The position numbers were made by a program, and so were the translations under genes. Shown one piece after another: positions 18,118-27,963 of a stretch of 64,000 nt of DNA (positions are counted from its first letter, which is position 1; every line of letters begins with the position of its first letter). Origin of the DNA: Paracoccaceae bacterium (lineage in GTDB: Bacteria; Pseudomonadota; Alphaproteobacteria; Rhodobacterales; Rhodobacteraceae); assembly GCA_022823605.1 (NCBI GenBank), contig JAJEHS010000006.1, positions 276,001 through 340,000 of the forward strand, given 5' to 3'. The notes below the pieces were generated by a model that saw only the letters and a program-made list of their open reading frames with translations, made no database searches and was not told the origin of the DNA.

Positions 18118-18810
18118 TTAAAACGGAACGCCAACTGCACGGGTTAGGAAACTGACAAATGGTGAACTGGATTTAAGTATTTCTGTAAAAATTGCTGGGA
18201 ATACTGGGCTGGTGATTTGGTCTTCCTTCAAATTGCTAAGCACTATAAAACTCTTTCGTTTGAGATCCTCTATCTGTGGGTGTTCTGAATCATAACCTTT
18301 GGGAGGCCGTTTCAGTTTTTCTCCATGAAAATCAAAAGTGTTCTGAAAATTTTTCTCGCTGATGATATCTGTCCAGTTTTTGGGATTGTCTACGATTTCA
18401 TTCCTTATTTGCTTGAGAGCCTCCCCATCCGGTCTCCATACTCCGCAACCGGCAAAACAGCTGCCAGGCTCAAGGTGAAGATAAAAGCCGGGAGCATGTA
18501 CATTCTTGCCATCAATATGCCTAAAATGAACTCCGGCATTGGTTTTGTAAGGGTCCTTGTTCTTCGAAAACCGTACATCACGGTAAATTCTGAACAGTGA
18601 ACCTCCATTCGGTCGGGAATCAGCAATGAAATGCGGACTTATTTGGGCAAGTGGTTCACCGAAATGATAAATAAACTCAAGCAATGGATCACGCACGTCG
18701 GAAATATAACGATGCTTGTTATCAGCAAACCAATCCCGATTATTGTTCGATTTTAATTCGCTCAAAAAATCAAACAGGGATTGTTTAATGGGGTTTATAA
18801 AATCACTCAC
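18118..18810 (-). CDS. DUF2461 family protein (TIGR02453)
   Basis: A 230-aa protein of unknown function. Family marks are NNNRDWFADNKHRY near residue 22, FRIYRDVRFSKNKDPYKTN near residue 78, and GFYLHLEPGSCFAGCGVWRP. The start was set at GTG 18810, which has GAGG 5 bases upstream and gives the usual VSDF-type N terminus; an ATG 12 codons upstream adds a leader that family members lack. It stands alone between dnaX and the SRP RNA. Nothing nearby suggests a role. Confidence 0.85.
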   Translation of the reverse strand: MSDFINPIKQSLFDFLSELKSNNNRDWFADNKHRYISDVRDPLLEFIYHFGEPLAQISPHFIADSRPNGGSLFRIYRDVRFSKNKDPYKTNAGVHFRHIDGKNVHAPGFYLHLEPGSCFAGCGVWRPDGEALKQIRNEIVDNPKNWTDIISEKNFQNTFDFHGEKLKRPPKGYDSEHPQIEDLKRKSFIVLSNLKEDQITSPVFPAIFTEILKSSSPFVSFLTRAVGVPF

Positions 18811-19043
18811 TAAGGCCTCACAAATCAAGACGATAACATTTTTCAATTGATAAACTATTAAAGGGTATCTTCAAAAATTTAAAGAGATACGCTTGAGTGC
18901 GTGAAGCCTTAATCAACTTGATTAGCTGTACTCTCATTCAGATTGTCATATTTTTGACATCAAACAGGGAATGAGAAATTAATTCGAAACGAATCATTTC
19001 AGCAAAAATTAGTTTTTATTTGGTGAGGGGTTACCGGTTCAGC

Positions 19044-19138
19044 GAGAGATTGAAATTCAACCCATTCAGTGATTACTACGGCTGCTTCCTTTCAGACCTG
19101 ACCGGGTTCGTAATGTGAACACCTGATTCAATCTCTCC
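19044..19138 (-). ncRNA. ffs: Signal recognition particle RNA (4.5S type)
   Basis: Read on the minus strand, the region holds the SRP signature GGTCAGGTCTGAAAGGAAGC followed by AGCC, the apical hairpin that binds Ffh. The ends pair perfectly over 11 bp (GAGAGATTGAA with TTCAATCTCTC), giving the expected single long hairpin of about 95 nt without an Alu domain, as in other proteobacteria. A promoter at the right distance supports the 5' end near 19138. Exact 3' end may extend a few bases. Confidence 0.95.
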
Positions 19139-19144
19139 CGAGTA

Positions 19145-19172
19145 AAAATAGTATGGCGGTTGATTTTCTCAA
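19145..19172 (-). promoter_or_regulatory. Predicted sigma-70 promoter of the SRP RNA
   Basis: On the minus strand TTGAGA (19172-19167) and TATTTT (19150-19145) are 16 bases apart, and the -10 ends about 6 bases before the start of the SRP RNA hairpin. The fit of spacing and start is good. The promoter lies on top of the earliest possible nudC start codon (19153), arguing that nudC starts further in. Confidence 0.6.
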
Positions 19173-19275
19173 GGATTCAAATGGTTTAATTACTTGTGTA
19201 ATTGAATTCAAATTCGTTGAAATGGGGAAATTACATCCTTTGATTGCGATAACCGAAAAGAAGATAATGCACCAG

Positions 19276-20238
19276 ATGAATTTTAATGATTTTGCTACCT
19301 TTGCCAGACCATCACAACTTGAACGTAAAATTGATAAACGTTCTGATGCTGATTTTCTTGAAAAAGCTGTCCTCGGAAAAGATTCCCGTTTGTTGCTTTT
19401 TTGGAAGGGCATGCCGATGGTGGACAATCAGTCCAACCCGGTTTTTCTGTTAGCTGAAAAGGAGCTGATCAAAACATTGGGAACAATGGTATATCTGGGT
19501 TCTTGTGATGGTACTGATTATTTTGCAGGTGACATCACAAGGGAGAATACCCCATTAACAGTAAATGTTGTCGAGAACAGGCTGTTTGACCCTTCCCAAT
19601 ATCAACACCCTAATTTTCCTGAATATTATTTCAAGGGCCTTAGAATGCTCCTGCCCTATCTTCAGGAATCACTCTTGGCGGAATTGCTGGCTATCGGAAA
19701 GGCATTATTGGGATGGCATTACACTCATAGGTATTGTTCGTTTTGCGGTCATCCTTCGGATATCAAGAATGGGGGTTGGTCAAGGATTTGTCCTGCCTGC
19801 AAATCTGAACATTTTCCAAGATGTGATCCTGTAGTCATCATGCTGATATTGCGACAAAACAAGGCTTTGTTCGGAAGGTCTTATCATTGGCCACAGGGAA
19901 TGCATTCCCTCTTGGCAGGTTTCATGGAACCAGGTGAATCAATTGAATCTGCTGTAGTCCGGGAAGTTTATGAAGAAACCGAAATTCTTGTGGAAAACGT
20001 AAGTTATCTTTCATCACAACCATGGCCCTTTCCAACATCCTTGATGATTGGGTGCAGGGGCGAGGCAAGTAATGACACAATTAATCCCCAGAAAAATGAA
20101 ATTGAAAATGCCATTTGGCTCGAACGAGAAGAAGTCATGGACATCTATGATGGAAGCAGGACGGATATCTCACTTCCCCGCAAGGGTTCCATTGCGGAAT
20201 TCCTTATTAGAAAATGGCTGGAAGGTATCATCATTTGA
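19276..20238 (+). CDS. nudC: NAD+ diphosphatase / RNA-decapping Nudix hydrolase NudC
   Basis: Hydrolyses NADH or NAD+ to NMN and AMP and can remove NAD caps from RNA. The order is diagnostic: N-terminal domain, Cys4 zinc ribbon (CSFCGHPSD then CPACKSEHFPR), Nudix box GFMEPGESIESAVVREVYEE and the NudC-specific SQPWPFPTSLM. The start is uncertain: ATG 19276 gives a 320-aa protein with the usual FARPSQLERKIDKRSD beginning; ATG 19267 is close by, and ATG 19153 would add 41 residues whose coding sequence overlaps the SRP RNA promoter. The downstream choice is preferred. Monocistronic. Confidence 0.92.
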   Translation: MNFNDFATFARPSQLERKIDKRSDADFLEKAVLGKDSRLLLFWKGMPMVDNQSNPVFLLAEKELIKTLGTMVYLGSCDGTDYFAGDITRENTPLTVNVVENRLFDPSQYQHPNFPEYYFKGLRMLLPYLQESLLAELLAIGKALLGWHYTHRYCSFCGHPSDIKNGGWSRICPACKSEHFPRCDPVVIMLILRQNKALFGRSYHWPQGMHSLLAGFMEPGESIESAVVREVYEETEILVENVSYLSSQPWPFPTSLMIGCRGEASNDTINPQKNEIENAIWLEREEVMDIYDGSRTDISLPRKGSIAEFLIRKWLEGIII

Positions 20239-20592
20239 ATGGTGTGTAAATTTTCTGCCCTTATGAAAGGCGTAGGATTGTCAATTAGCACGATACTGCA
20301 TGACGACCGAAATGGAAAATGCCGTTCTGTCTTAGGGATTAGATTCCTGAAACTGTAAAATGGTTACTTCTGCATTGTTTTTTCGTAAGCCCATAGTTGA
20401 CTGCCCGATAGGTTGTGCTCAATGTCCCTTTCAAGTTTGAATGCATTGGTCTTTGATCAAAGTAAACCAGGTCAAGTACGATCTCCAAAAGGTTACTCGG
20501 CTTCAAGAACTCCGACTTCTTCAGGGAAGATGAAAGAAAGAATGGGAAACCTGCATTCTCTGCAGTAAAGGGTTTTGGCTACTTGGAATGTT
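20239..20592. other. Non-coding gap between nudC and pheA
   Basis: About 350 bases between convergent genes. No ORF with a ribosome site, no strong hairpin and no recognisable RNA was seen. Confidence 0.5.
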
Positions 20593-21450
20593 TCAAGATT
20601 TGGAATTTACTTCCAACCTGGCCTTATGGGCGGGGTAAACCCCGATAATTTCCAGGTATTCAGTAAAGAATTTTAGTTCTTCCAATGCCAGAAGGACACC
20701 ATCATCCTCGGGATGGCCCTCTATTTCAGCAAAAAACTGGGTTGCATTAAATGAACCCCCAACCATGTAGCTTTCAAGCTTGACCATATTCACATTATTG
20801 GTAGCGAAACCTCCCATGGCTTTGTATAGGGAGGCCGGAATGTTTCGAACCGCAAAGACAAAAGAGGTCATCATGCTTTCACTTCTTCTTTCCCATTTTC
20901 TGTTTTTTGACATGATTATGAACCGGGTCCGGTTGAAATGGGAATCCTCAATGTTCTTGCGGATGATTTGCAATTTGAAAATCTGGCTTGCCAGGTTGGA
21001 AGCCAAGGCTGCGTAGGAAGGATCTTGTTTTTCTGAAATCAGCCTTGCTGAACCAGAGGTGTCAACAGATGTCAATGGGATTATGTTATGTTGCTTGAGG
21101 AATTTTTTGCATTGCCCAAGGAGTACAGGATGGCTGTAGGCATATTTTACCTCTTCCAGAGAAGTACCGGGAAGGACCATGAGATTGATTTCAATCCTAA
21201 CAAAAACCTCGTCATTGATGAAAAGCCCCGATTCCGGCAGTAGTTTGTGTATATCTGCAACTCTGCCATAAATGGAGTTCTCGACGGGAAGCATAGCCTC
21301 TTCAGATTTATTGTCCAACACTGACGAAATGGCATCTTCAAATGAAATACAGGGTAAATAGTTCCAATCTGGACGTGCCAGACGACAAGCCTCATGGGAA
21401 TAGGCTCCCTCCTCTCCCTGAAATGAAATTATTTTTTTCAACTTAAACAC
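20593..21450 (-). CDS. pheA: Prephenate dehydratase
   Basis: Converts prephenate to phenylpyruvate in phenylalanine synthesis. The 285-aa monofunctional enzyme starts with the periplasmic-binding-like catalytic fold (FQGEEGAYSHEA, LPVENSIYGRV) and has the catalytic Thr-Arg-Phe in NRTRFIIM. The C-terminal ACT domain for phenylalanine feedback is present (MVKLESYMVGGSFNATQF). No chorismate mutase domain is fused. GTG start. It is divergent from the cytochrome c gene, a common alphaproteobacterial arrangement. Confidence 0.95.
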   Translation of the reverse strand: MFKLKKIISFQGEEGAYSHEACRLARPDWNYLPCISFEDAISSVLDNKSEEAMLPVENSIYGRVADIHKLLPESGLFINDEVFVRIEINLMVLPGTSLEEVKYAYSHPVLLGQCKKFLKQHNIIPLTSVDTSGSARLISEKQDPSYAALASNLASQIFKLQIIRKNIEDSHFNRTRFIIMSKNRKWERRSESMMTSFVFAVRNIPASLYKAMGGFATNNVNMVKLESYMVGGSFNATQFFAEIEGHPEDDGVLLALEELKFFTEYLEIIGVYPAHKARLEVNSKS

Positions 21451-21560
21451 TCATTTTTCTATATTTTTCAATCTAGAAATTTTCACTAGATGTTGCATAT
21501 TTGGGTGCAGTTACATTACATAGGTTTGCAAATAATATTTTCTAAAATTTGGATCATTTA

Positions 21561-22070
21561 ATGCTTGATACAATGACCTCAACCAAAATAGTGGCAGCTC
21601 TTTGCGGGGCAATGCTGTTTTTTCTATTTGGTTTATGGGCAGCCGAGTCAATATATCATGTCGAAAGCCACAATCCTGGTGTTGTTGAGTTGGTGGCATT
21701 GGAAGAAGTGGAAGACACTGAGGTTGAGGCAGAACCGGTTGATATTACTGAACTTTTGGCTTCAGCAGATGTCACCAAGGGACAACGAGTATTTACAAAA
21801 TGTCAGGCATGTCATAAACTTGAAGATGGTCAGAACTCCGTTGGACCACACCTTTTCCAAATTATCGACAGGCCTGTGGGTGCTGTTTCGGATTTCAAAT
21901 ATTCTTCTTCCATGGCCGAATTTGAGGGCAATTGGACAGTTCAGCAATTAAGTGATTTTCTGGTTAATCCAAAAAAATACGTACCCGGAACAAAGATGGT
22001 TTTTGCAGGTTTGAAGAAGGATAACGATAGAGCTAACCTGATAGCATATCTGATTGAGTCATCGCAGTAA
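21561..22070 (+). CDS. cycM: Membrane-anchored cytochrome c (CycM/c552 type)
   Basis: Carries electrons between the bc1 complex and oxidases on the periplasmic side of the membrane. The 169-aa protein has an uncleaved N-terminal anchor (KIVAALCGAMLFFLFGLW), an acidic linker rich in Glu and Val, then a class I cytochrome domain: haem motif CQACH, and a Met ligand in PGTKMVFAGL. The order cycM divergent from pheA is shared with other alphaproteobacteria. Start ATG 21561 is chosen over a TTG four codons upstream; ATG 21573 is also possible. No ribosome site decides it. Confidence 0.92.
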   Translation: MLDTMTSTKIVAALCGAMLFFLFGLWAAESIYHVESHNPGVVELVALEEVEDTEVEAEPVDITELLASADVTKGQRVFTKCQACHKLEDGQNSVGPHLFQIIDRPVGAVSDFKYSSSMAEFEGNWTVQQLSDFLVNPKKYVPGTKMVFAGLKKDNDRANLIAYLIESSQ

Positions 22071-22276
22071 GTTTTTTATACTCACTCTGAAACATCCTTT
22101 GGCTTTGACCTTGTATCAAACAACCTGAAAAATCGTATCCGGGCTGAGTTATTCTTACAAATCACTATGGCCCTGATCCATAATTCACAAGTTAACTAAA
22201 AATTGTAAGGAGTTTCCTTTCAAAATGTTTACACTATCCCAGAAACCTCAAAAATAGGCATGGAGGAAAATTGAAA

Positions 22277-24151
22277 ATGAACTACTTGAGTAAGGGTATT
22301 AAAGCATTATTGATATCCACCATTGTTTCAGTAGCTGGAACAACTTTTTCTTTCGCAAGTGAAGACCAAAATGTAATTGTTTCCCACGGCATATCTAAAT
22401 TCGGTAATTTGAAATACCCCAGTGATTTTCAACATTTTGATTATGTAAATCCAGCAGCTCCCAAAGGTGGGGAAATTTCCATCGCAACCTACGGCAATTT
22501 TGATTCCATGAATCCCTATAGTCGCAAAGGACAATCGGGGGCCCTATCTTCTATTTTCTTTGAATCCATGCTCGAAGGCAGTGCCGATGAGGTAAGTTCG
22601 GTTTATGGTTTGCTTGCTGAAACCATAGAATATCCTGAAGACCGAACCTGGGTAATATACAATCTTAGACCTGAAGCAAGGTTTTCCGATGGATCCGAAC
22701 TGACTGCCGAAGATGTTATATTCAGTTATGAACTGCTTCTGGAAGAGGGATTGGCCTCTTTCAAATCCGAATTGGGAAAGGCTGTTGTTTCGGCAGAAAT
22801 CCTTTCACCCTACAAGATAAAATTCACTTTTAATTCAACCGAACGTTCTACTAGAAATGACATTACCCTGATTGGGGGATTACCCATTTTTTCCAAAAAG
22901 TGGTTTGAGGACACAGGTGCAAAACTTGATGAATCAAGATTGGAACCAGCGTTGGGATCGTCCCCATATGTACTCGAAACCATGGACGTAAACAAAAGTT
23001 TGGTTTATAGAAGAAACCCGGATTATTGGGGAGCAAACATCCCTACTATGATAGGACGAAACAATTTCGACCGTATAAGAATTGATTATTTTGCTGATCA
23101 GGAAGCAGCTTTTGAAGGATTCAAGGCAGGTGAGACGACTTTTAGACCCGAATATATTTCTAAAAACTGGGCAACCAGATATGATTTCCCCTCAATTGAA
23201 AAAGGTTGGGTTGTCAAGGATGAAATTCCGGATGGAAGCCTTCCGAATGGTCAGAGTTTTGCCTTCAATCTGAGAAAGGAAAAGTTCCATGATATTCGGG
23301 TGAGGGAAGCCATTTCCCTGATGTTCAATTATGAATGGACTAATGCAACAACCTTTCATAATTTGTATAAAAGAATTGATGCCTACTGGGAGAACAGCCA
23401 TCTGAAGGCTGAGGGCTTGCCATCATCAGAAGAATTGATTGTGCTGGAACCCCTCAGAGATATGCTGGCTGAGGAAATATTTACCGAAGAACCCGTAATT
23501 TCACCTGTATCCGACCCTGAAAGAAGACTGGACAGGAAGAATTTGCGAGCAGCCTCCAGGCTTCTGGATGAAGCAGGTTGGATGGTCGGGGATAATGGCA
23601 TTCGTAAAAATGCAAGCGGACAGCAGCTTGAGATTGAATTCCTGACCGCATCAGCAACTTTTGAAAGAATTATTCAACCCTTTGTAGAGAATCTGAAACA
23701 GTTGGGAATTGATGCCTACCTCCAGAAGATCGATCCAGCTCAGCTCCGTCAGAGGGAAAAGGATCGTGATTTCGATATCATTACAACCAACTTTCCTATT
23801 AGTTTCGAACCAGGTGGGGCACTGAGACAATATCTGGGTTCGGAATATGTAGATGGTATTTTCAATGATACAGGCTTAGCCAATTCGGCAGTTGACGAAA
23901 TCATAACCTATATTCTGGATGCCAATACCATTGAGGAACTTGAAAGAGGCGTGATTGCCCTAGACAGGGTACTTCGTCAACAACGCATCGTGATTTTCCA
24001 TTGGTACAAGGATTTCCATACGGTTGCCTATTACGACATGTATGAATATCCGGAAAACATACCTCCCTTTGCATTGGGCTTTTTGGATTTTTGGTGGTCC
24101 AACGAGGAGAAGCGTCAGAACCTTATATCCCAAGGTGCATTCAGCGAATAA
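22277..24151 (+). CDS. yejA: Extracellular solute-binding protein family 5 (YejA-like)
   Basis: Periplasmic receptor of the YejABEF ABC transporter, which in E. coli imports microcin C and other peptides. Signal peptide from residue 1 to about 28 (cleavage near SFA-SED). Typical YejA stretches: HGISKFGNLKYP, FDYVNPAAPKGGEISI, RFSDGSELTAEDVIFSYELL, and the C-terminal LGFLDFWWSNEEKR. Length about 624 aa fits. GGAGG at 22262-22266 serves either ATG 22277 (10-base spacing) or TTG 22271 (4 bases). First gene of the yejABEF operon. Confidence 0.93.
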   Translation: MNYLSKGIKALLISTIVSVAGTTFSFASEDQNVIVSHGISKFGNLKYPSDFQHFDYVNPAAPKGGEISIATYGNFDSMNPYSRKGQSGALSSIFFESMLEGSADEVSSVYGLLAETIEYPEDRTWVIYNLRPEARFSDGSELTAEDVIFSYELLLEEGLASFKSELGKAVVSAEILSPYKIKFTFNSTERSTRNDITLIGGLPIFSKKWFEDTGAKLDESRLEPALGSSPYVLETMDVNKSLVYRRNPDYWGANIPTMIGRNNFDRIRIDYFADQEAAFEGFKAGETTFRPEYISKNWATRYDFPSIEKGWVVKDEIPDGSLPNGQSFAFNLRKEKFHDIRVREAISLMFNYEWTNATTFHNLYKRIDAYWENSHLKAEGLPSSEELIVLEPLRDMLAEEIFTEEPVISPVSDPERRLDRKNLRAASRLLDEAGWMVGDNGIRKNASGQQLEIEFLTASATFERIIQPFVENLKQLGIDAYLQKIDPAQLRQREKDRDFDIITTNFPISFEPGGALRQYLGSEYVDGIFNDTGLANSAVDEIITYILDANTIEELERGVIALDRVLRQQRIVIFHWYKDFHTVAYYDMYEYPENIPPFALGFLDFWWSNEEKRQNLISQGAFSE

Positions 24152-24166
24152 AGGTTTGAAACTTTA

Positions 24167-25252
24167 ATGGGAGCCTACATCCTTCGAAGGTTGGCCTTGG
24201 TCATACCTACCCTTCTGGGTATCATGATTATCAATTTTACCTTGGTGCAATTCGTGCCGGGAGGTCCAATTGAACAAATCCTGGCCCAGATGGAAGGTGA
24301 AGGAGATGTTTTCGCCAATTTTGCCGGTACCGGCAATGAAATTGCCAATGAACGATTGGGTTCAGATGACAAATATCTTGGTGCTACCGGCCTTCCTGAG
24401 GAATTTCTAAAGGAGCTGGAAATTCAGTTCGGATTTGACAAACCTCCCTTGGAACGGTTTCTGAACATGATGTGGGACTATCTGAGGCTGGATTTTGGTG
24501 AAAGCTATTTCCGGTCCATCAGTGTCATTGAACTTGTTTTGGAAAAAATGCCGGTTTCAATTTCATTGGGTTTATGGTCAACCTTGCTGGCCTATTGGAT
24601 TTCCATTCCCTTGGGTGTCAGAAAAGCAGTAAGGGATGGTAGCAAGTTTGACACCTGGACCTCAGGAGCAGTCATCGTAGGCTATGCCATTCCGGGTTTC
24701 CTTTTTGCCATCCTGCTCTTGGTACTCTTCGCCGGTGGTTCCTATTTCAAGATTTTTCCCCTCCGGGGACTGGTCTCCGACAATTTTGCCGACCTGTCGC
24801 TAATTGGCAAGATCATTGATTATTTCTGGCATATTTTCCTCCCCGTGGTTGCCTCAACCATTTCCGCATTTGCTACACTTACCCTATTGACCAAGAACAC
24901 CTTCCTTGAGGAGATCAACAAGCAATATGTCATGACTGCCCGGGCCAAGGGATTAACCGAAAGAAGGGTACTTTACGGCCATATCTTCCGCAATGCAATG
25001 CTGGTAGTCATTTCAGGATTTCCGGCCATCTTCGTTGCTGTTTTCTTCAGTGGCTCACTCATTATTGAAACCATCTTCTCACTTGACGGTTTGGGTAGAT
25101 TGGGTTTTGAGGCCGCCGTTGCGAGAGATTATCCTGTAATTTTCGGCACCCTGTTCGTGTTTGGTCTGCTGGGATTGATCGTGGGTATCATCTCCGATCT
25201 AACCTATGTCTGGATTGATCCCCGCATAGATTTTGAATCTAGGGAAAAATGA
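24167..25252 (+). CDS. yejB: Microcin C/peptide ABC transporter permease YejB
   Basis: Inner-membrane permease (361 aa; E. coli YejB is of similar length) with six predicted transmembrane segments. N-terminal YILRRLALVIPTLLGIMI is typical of DppB/YejB permeases; the EAA loop that docks with the ATPase is EINKQYVMTARAKGLTERRV. The large periplasmic insertion after the first segment, rich in Gly and Glu, is a YejB feature. Overlaps yejE by 4 bases (ATGA). Confidence 0.95.
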   Translation: MGAYILRRLALVIPTLLGIMIINFTLVQFVPGGPIEQILAQMEGEGDVFANFAGTGNEIANERLGSDDKYLGATGLPEEFLKELEIQFGFDKPPLERFLNMMWDYLRLDFGESYFRSISVIELVLEKMPVSISLGLWSTLLAYWISIPLGVRKAVRDGSKFDTWTSGAVIVGYAIPGFLFAILLLVLFAGGSYFKIFPLRGLVSDNFADLSLIGKIIDYFWHIFLPVVASTISAFATLTLLTKNTFLEEINKQYVMTARAKGLTERRVLYGHIFRNAMLVVISGFPAIFVAVFFSGSLIIETIFSLDGLGRLGFEAAVARDYPVIFGTLFVFGLLGLIVGIISDLTYVWIDPRIDFESREK

Positions 25253-26358
25253 TTACTCTATCTCCAATCAATCGACGAAGGCTAAAGAACTTCAGTTCCA
25301 ACCGTAGAGCGGTTTGGTCCTTGCGTATCTTCATGGTGCTTTTTGTCATTTCCCTATTCTCTGAATTCATCGCCAACGAAAAACCCATTCTGATAAATTA
25401 TCGTGGTGATCTGTATTTTCCCATCCTATCATTTCACTCCGAGAAAGATTTTGGAGGCGAATATCTCACTGAAGCTGTCTACCGAGACATCGAGGTTCAA
25501 TGCCTCATCGAAACCGGTGGTATCCTTGATTGTGTCTATGAGCCGGAAGACATTTTGGAAGATGCCCAAGATGGAATAGTCGATGGGGAAGAAATCTCAA
25601 GTGGTTGGATGATATGGCCTCTCATTCCCTTTTCCTATGATACCGTTGATGATTTGGGAAAACCTGCACCATCAGCACCCGATTCCGAACATTGGCTGGG
25701 TACCGATGATACCGCAAGGGATGTCCTGGCTAGGGTAATCTATGGTTTTCGACTGTCCATACTCTTTACGGGTGTTGTTACCCTCCTTACATCCGTCATT
25801 GGAATAGCTGCGGGTGCTGTTCAGGGGTATTTTGGTGGTTTGATTGACTTGTTCTTCCAGCGGGTTATTGAACTGTGGGGGTCTACACCGTCTCTTTATA
25901 TCATCATTATTGTAGCAGCGATTTGGCAAATGAACTTCTGGCTGTTGGTATTCTTGATGACCCTATTTGGCTGGACCAGCTTAGTCGGCGTGGTAAGGGC
26001 TGAAAGCTTCAGGGCACGCAATTTTGAATATGTCCGGGCAGCCAAGGCCATGGGAGTTTCCAATACAGTTATCATGTTCAGGCATTTGTTGCCCAATGCC
26101 ATGGTTGCTTCAGTAACACTTATGCCTTTTATCATTACCGGAACAATCGGTTCACTGGCTGCCTTGGATTTTCTTGGCTTTGGCTTGCCCTCCTCGGCCC
26201 CTTCCCTTGGACAACTGACACTTCAGGCCAAGCAAAACCTTCAGGCACCCTGGTTGGGATTCACGGCTTTCTTTACCTTTGCCATAATGTTGTCACTTCT
26301 CGTATTCATTTTTGAAGGAGTACGTGATGCGTTTGATCCTAGGAAAACCTTCTCGTGA
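25249..26358 (+). CDS. yejE: Microcin C/peptide ABC transporter permease YejE
   Basis: Second permease subunit (369 aa). N-terminal INRRRLKNFSSNRRAVWSLR and one membrane segment precede a long periplasmic loop with SEHWLGTDDTARDVLARVIYG, then five more segments. The EAA loop is FEYVRAAKAMGVSNTVIMFR. ATG start overlaps the yejB stop by 4 bases; GTG of yejF overlaps its own stop by 4 bases, so the three genes are tightly coupled. Confidence 0.95.
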   Translation: MITLSPINRRRLKNFSSNRRAVWSLRIFMVLFVISLFSEFIANEKPILINYRGDLYFPILSFHSEKDFGGEYLTEAVYRDIEVQCLIETGGILDCVYEPEDILEDAQDGIVDGEEISSGWMIWPLIPFSYDTVDDLGKPAPSAPDSEHWLGTDDTARDVLARVIYGFRLSILFTGVVTLLTSVIGIAAGAVQGYFGGLIDLFFQRVIELWGSTPSLYIIIIVAAIWQMNFWLLVFLMTLFGWTSLVGVVRAESFRARNFEYVRAAKAMGVSNTVIMFRHLLPNAMVASVTLMPFIITGTIGSLAALDFLGFGLPSSAPSLGQLTLQAKQNLQAPWLGFTAFFTFAIMLSLLVFIFEGVRDAFDPRKTFS

Positions 26359-27944
26359 GCCAGAACCTGCTAGAAACAAACGACCTCTCCATAACCTTTA
26401 CCCAGGAGGGACGTACGATTGAGGCCGTCAAGAAGGTATCACTGAGTGTTGACAAGGGGGAAACCGTAGCCATTGTTGGCGAATCGGGTTCCGGGAAATC
26501 GGTAACAGCCCTATCTACCGTGGGTTTGCTGCCTGGGAATGCCCAAATTACGGGTTCGGTCAAATTTAAGGGGCAGGAACTTGTTGATGTCGATCTGAAG
26601 ACCCTACAGCAGATCAGGGGTAATGAGATCAGTTTCATTTTTCAGGAGCCGATGTCTTCCCTCAACCCTTTGCATACCTTGGAAAAACAGGTTGGAGAAA
26701 GCTTGAGAATTCACCAAAATCTGGTTGGAGGACAAGCCAGAAAGAAGATTTTGGAACTTCTGGAAAAAACCGGGATTGACAATCCGGAATCAAGGTTGAA
26801 ATGCCATCCCCACCTGTTTTCGGGTGGTCAAAGGCAAAGAATCATGATTGCCATGGCCCTTGCCAACAATCCTTCACTCCTGATTGCTGATGAACCTACC
26901 ACAGCTTTGGATGTAACCATTCAGGCCCAAATATTGAAGCTGCTTACCGACCTCAAGGAATCAGAGGGCATGGGGTTGTTATTCATTACCCATGATCTCA
27001 ATATCGTAAGAAACATTGCCGACAGGGTTCTCGTGATGAAGGACGGTAGTATTGTGGAGAATGGTAATAAAAAGAAGGTTTTCGAGACACCCGAACATCC
27101 CTATACCAAGGCCCTACTCGCAGCCGAACCCTCTGGTTCACCCGATGCCATAGTCAAGGAGCGCAACCCGATATTGATGGTCAATAAACTCAAGGTCTGG
27201 TTTCCGATCAAGCGTGGTGTTCTCCGACGAACAGTTGGACATGTCAAGGCAGTAAATACCGCAGACTTTCAAATCGAACGTGGGGAAACACTTGGCATTG
27301 TGGGTGAATCAGGATCGGGAAAAACGACCATAGCACTTGCGATTCTCAAACTCGTTACCTCGGAAGGTTCTATATCAATCAATGGAAATCAAATTGGCAA
27401 CTTGTCAAGTGCCAATGTACGCCGGTTTCGAAGAAACATGCAGATCGTATTTCAGGATCCGTACGGTTCACTTTCCCCGAGGATGACTGTTGGACAAATT
27501 GTGTCGGAAGGGCTGAGGATACATAGGTCCCTGTCCAAGGACGAAATAAACGAATTGGCCTCCAAAATCCTTGTCGAGGTCGGTCTTGAACCAGAAATGA
27601 TGGGAAGATATCCCCATGAATTCTCAGGCGGTCAACGGCAAAGGATTGCCATAGCAAGAGCAATGATCCTCAGCCCTGAATTGCTTATTCTTGATGAGCC
27701 CACATCAGCCCTTGACCGAACGGTCCAATCGCAAATTGTCGATTTGTTACTAAAAATCCAGCGAGAGAAAAACCTATCCTATATATTCATTAGTCATGAT
27801 TTGCGGGTCGTAAAATCACTTTCCCACAAGATAATTGTCATGCAAGGTGGTGACATTGTCGAAAGTGGTTCAACCGAGGAAATTTTTCAAAACCCCAAAA
27901 CGGATTATACCAAATCACTCATGGCTGCCGCCTATTTGAATTAG
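26355..27944 (+). CDS. yejF: ABC transporter ATP-binding protein YejF (two ATPase domains)
   Basis: Energises the peptide importer. It has two full ABC domains in 529 aa, the same length as E. coli YejF. Domain 1: Walker A GESGSGKSVT near residue 38, signature FSGGQRQR, Walker B LLIADEPTT. Domain 2: GESGSGKTT near residue 317, FSGGQRQR, LLILDEPTS. Each domain is followed by an oligopeptide-transporter C-terminal segment (HPYTKALLAAEPSG and KTDYTKSLMAA). GTG start overlapping yejE. Ends 19 bases before the convergent carboxypeptidase gene. Confidence 0.96.
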   Translation: MSQNLLETNDLSITFTQEGRTIEAVKKVSLSVDKGETVAIVGESGSGKSVTALSTVGLLPGNAQITGSVKFKGQELVDVDLKTLQQIRGNEISFIFQEPMSSLNPLHTLEKQVGESLRIHQNLVGGQARKKILELLEKTGIDNPESRLKCHPHLFSGGQRQRIMIAMALANNPSLLIADEPTTALDVTIQAQILKLLTDLKESEGMGLLFITHDLNIVRNIADRVLVMKDGSIVENGNKKKVFETPEHPYTKALLAAEPSGSPDAIVKERNPILMVNKLKVWFPIKRGVLRRTVGHVKAVNTADFQIERGETLGIVGESGSGKTTIALAILKLVTSEGSISINGNQIGNLSSANVRRFRRNMQIVFQDPYGSLSPRMTVGQIVSEGLRIHRSLSKDEINELASKILVEVGLEPEMMGRYPHEFSGGQRQRIAIARAMILSPELLILDEPTSALDRTVQSQIVDLLLKIQREKNLSYIFISHDLRVVKSLSHKIIVMQGGDIVESGSTEEIFQNPKTDYTKSLMAAAYLN

Positions 27945-27963
27945 AGCGGGATTACCCAACCAG

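Noticed and set aside
22207..22257. 10-codon leader ORF (ATG 22225) before yejA
   Set aside because: AAGGAG is 12 bases from the ATG, too far for good initiation, and no hairpins follow that would make it an attenuator.
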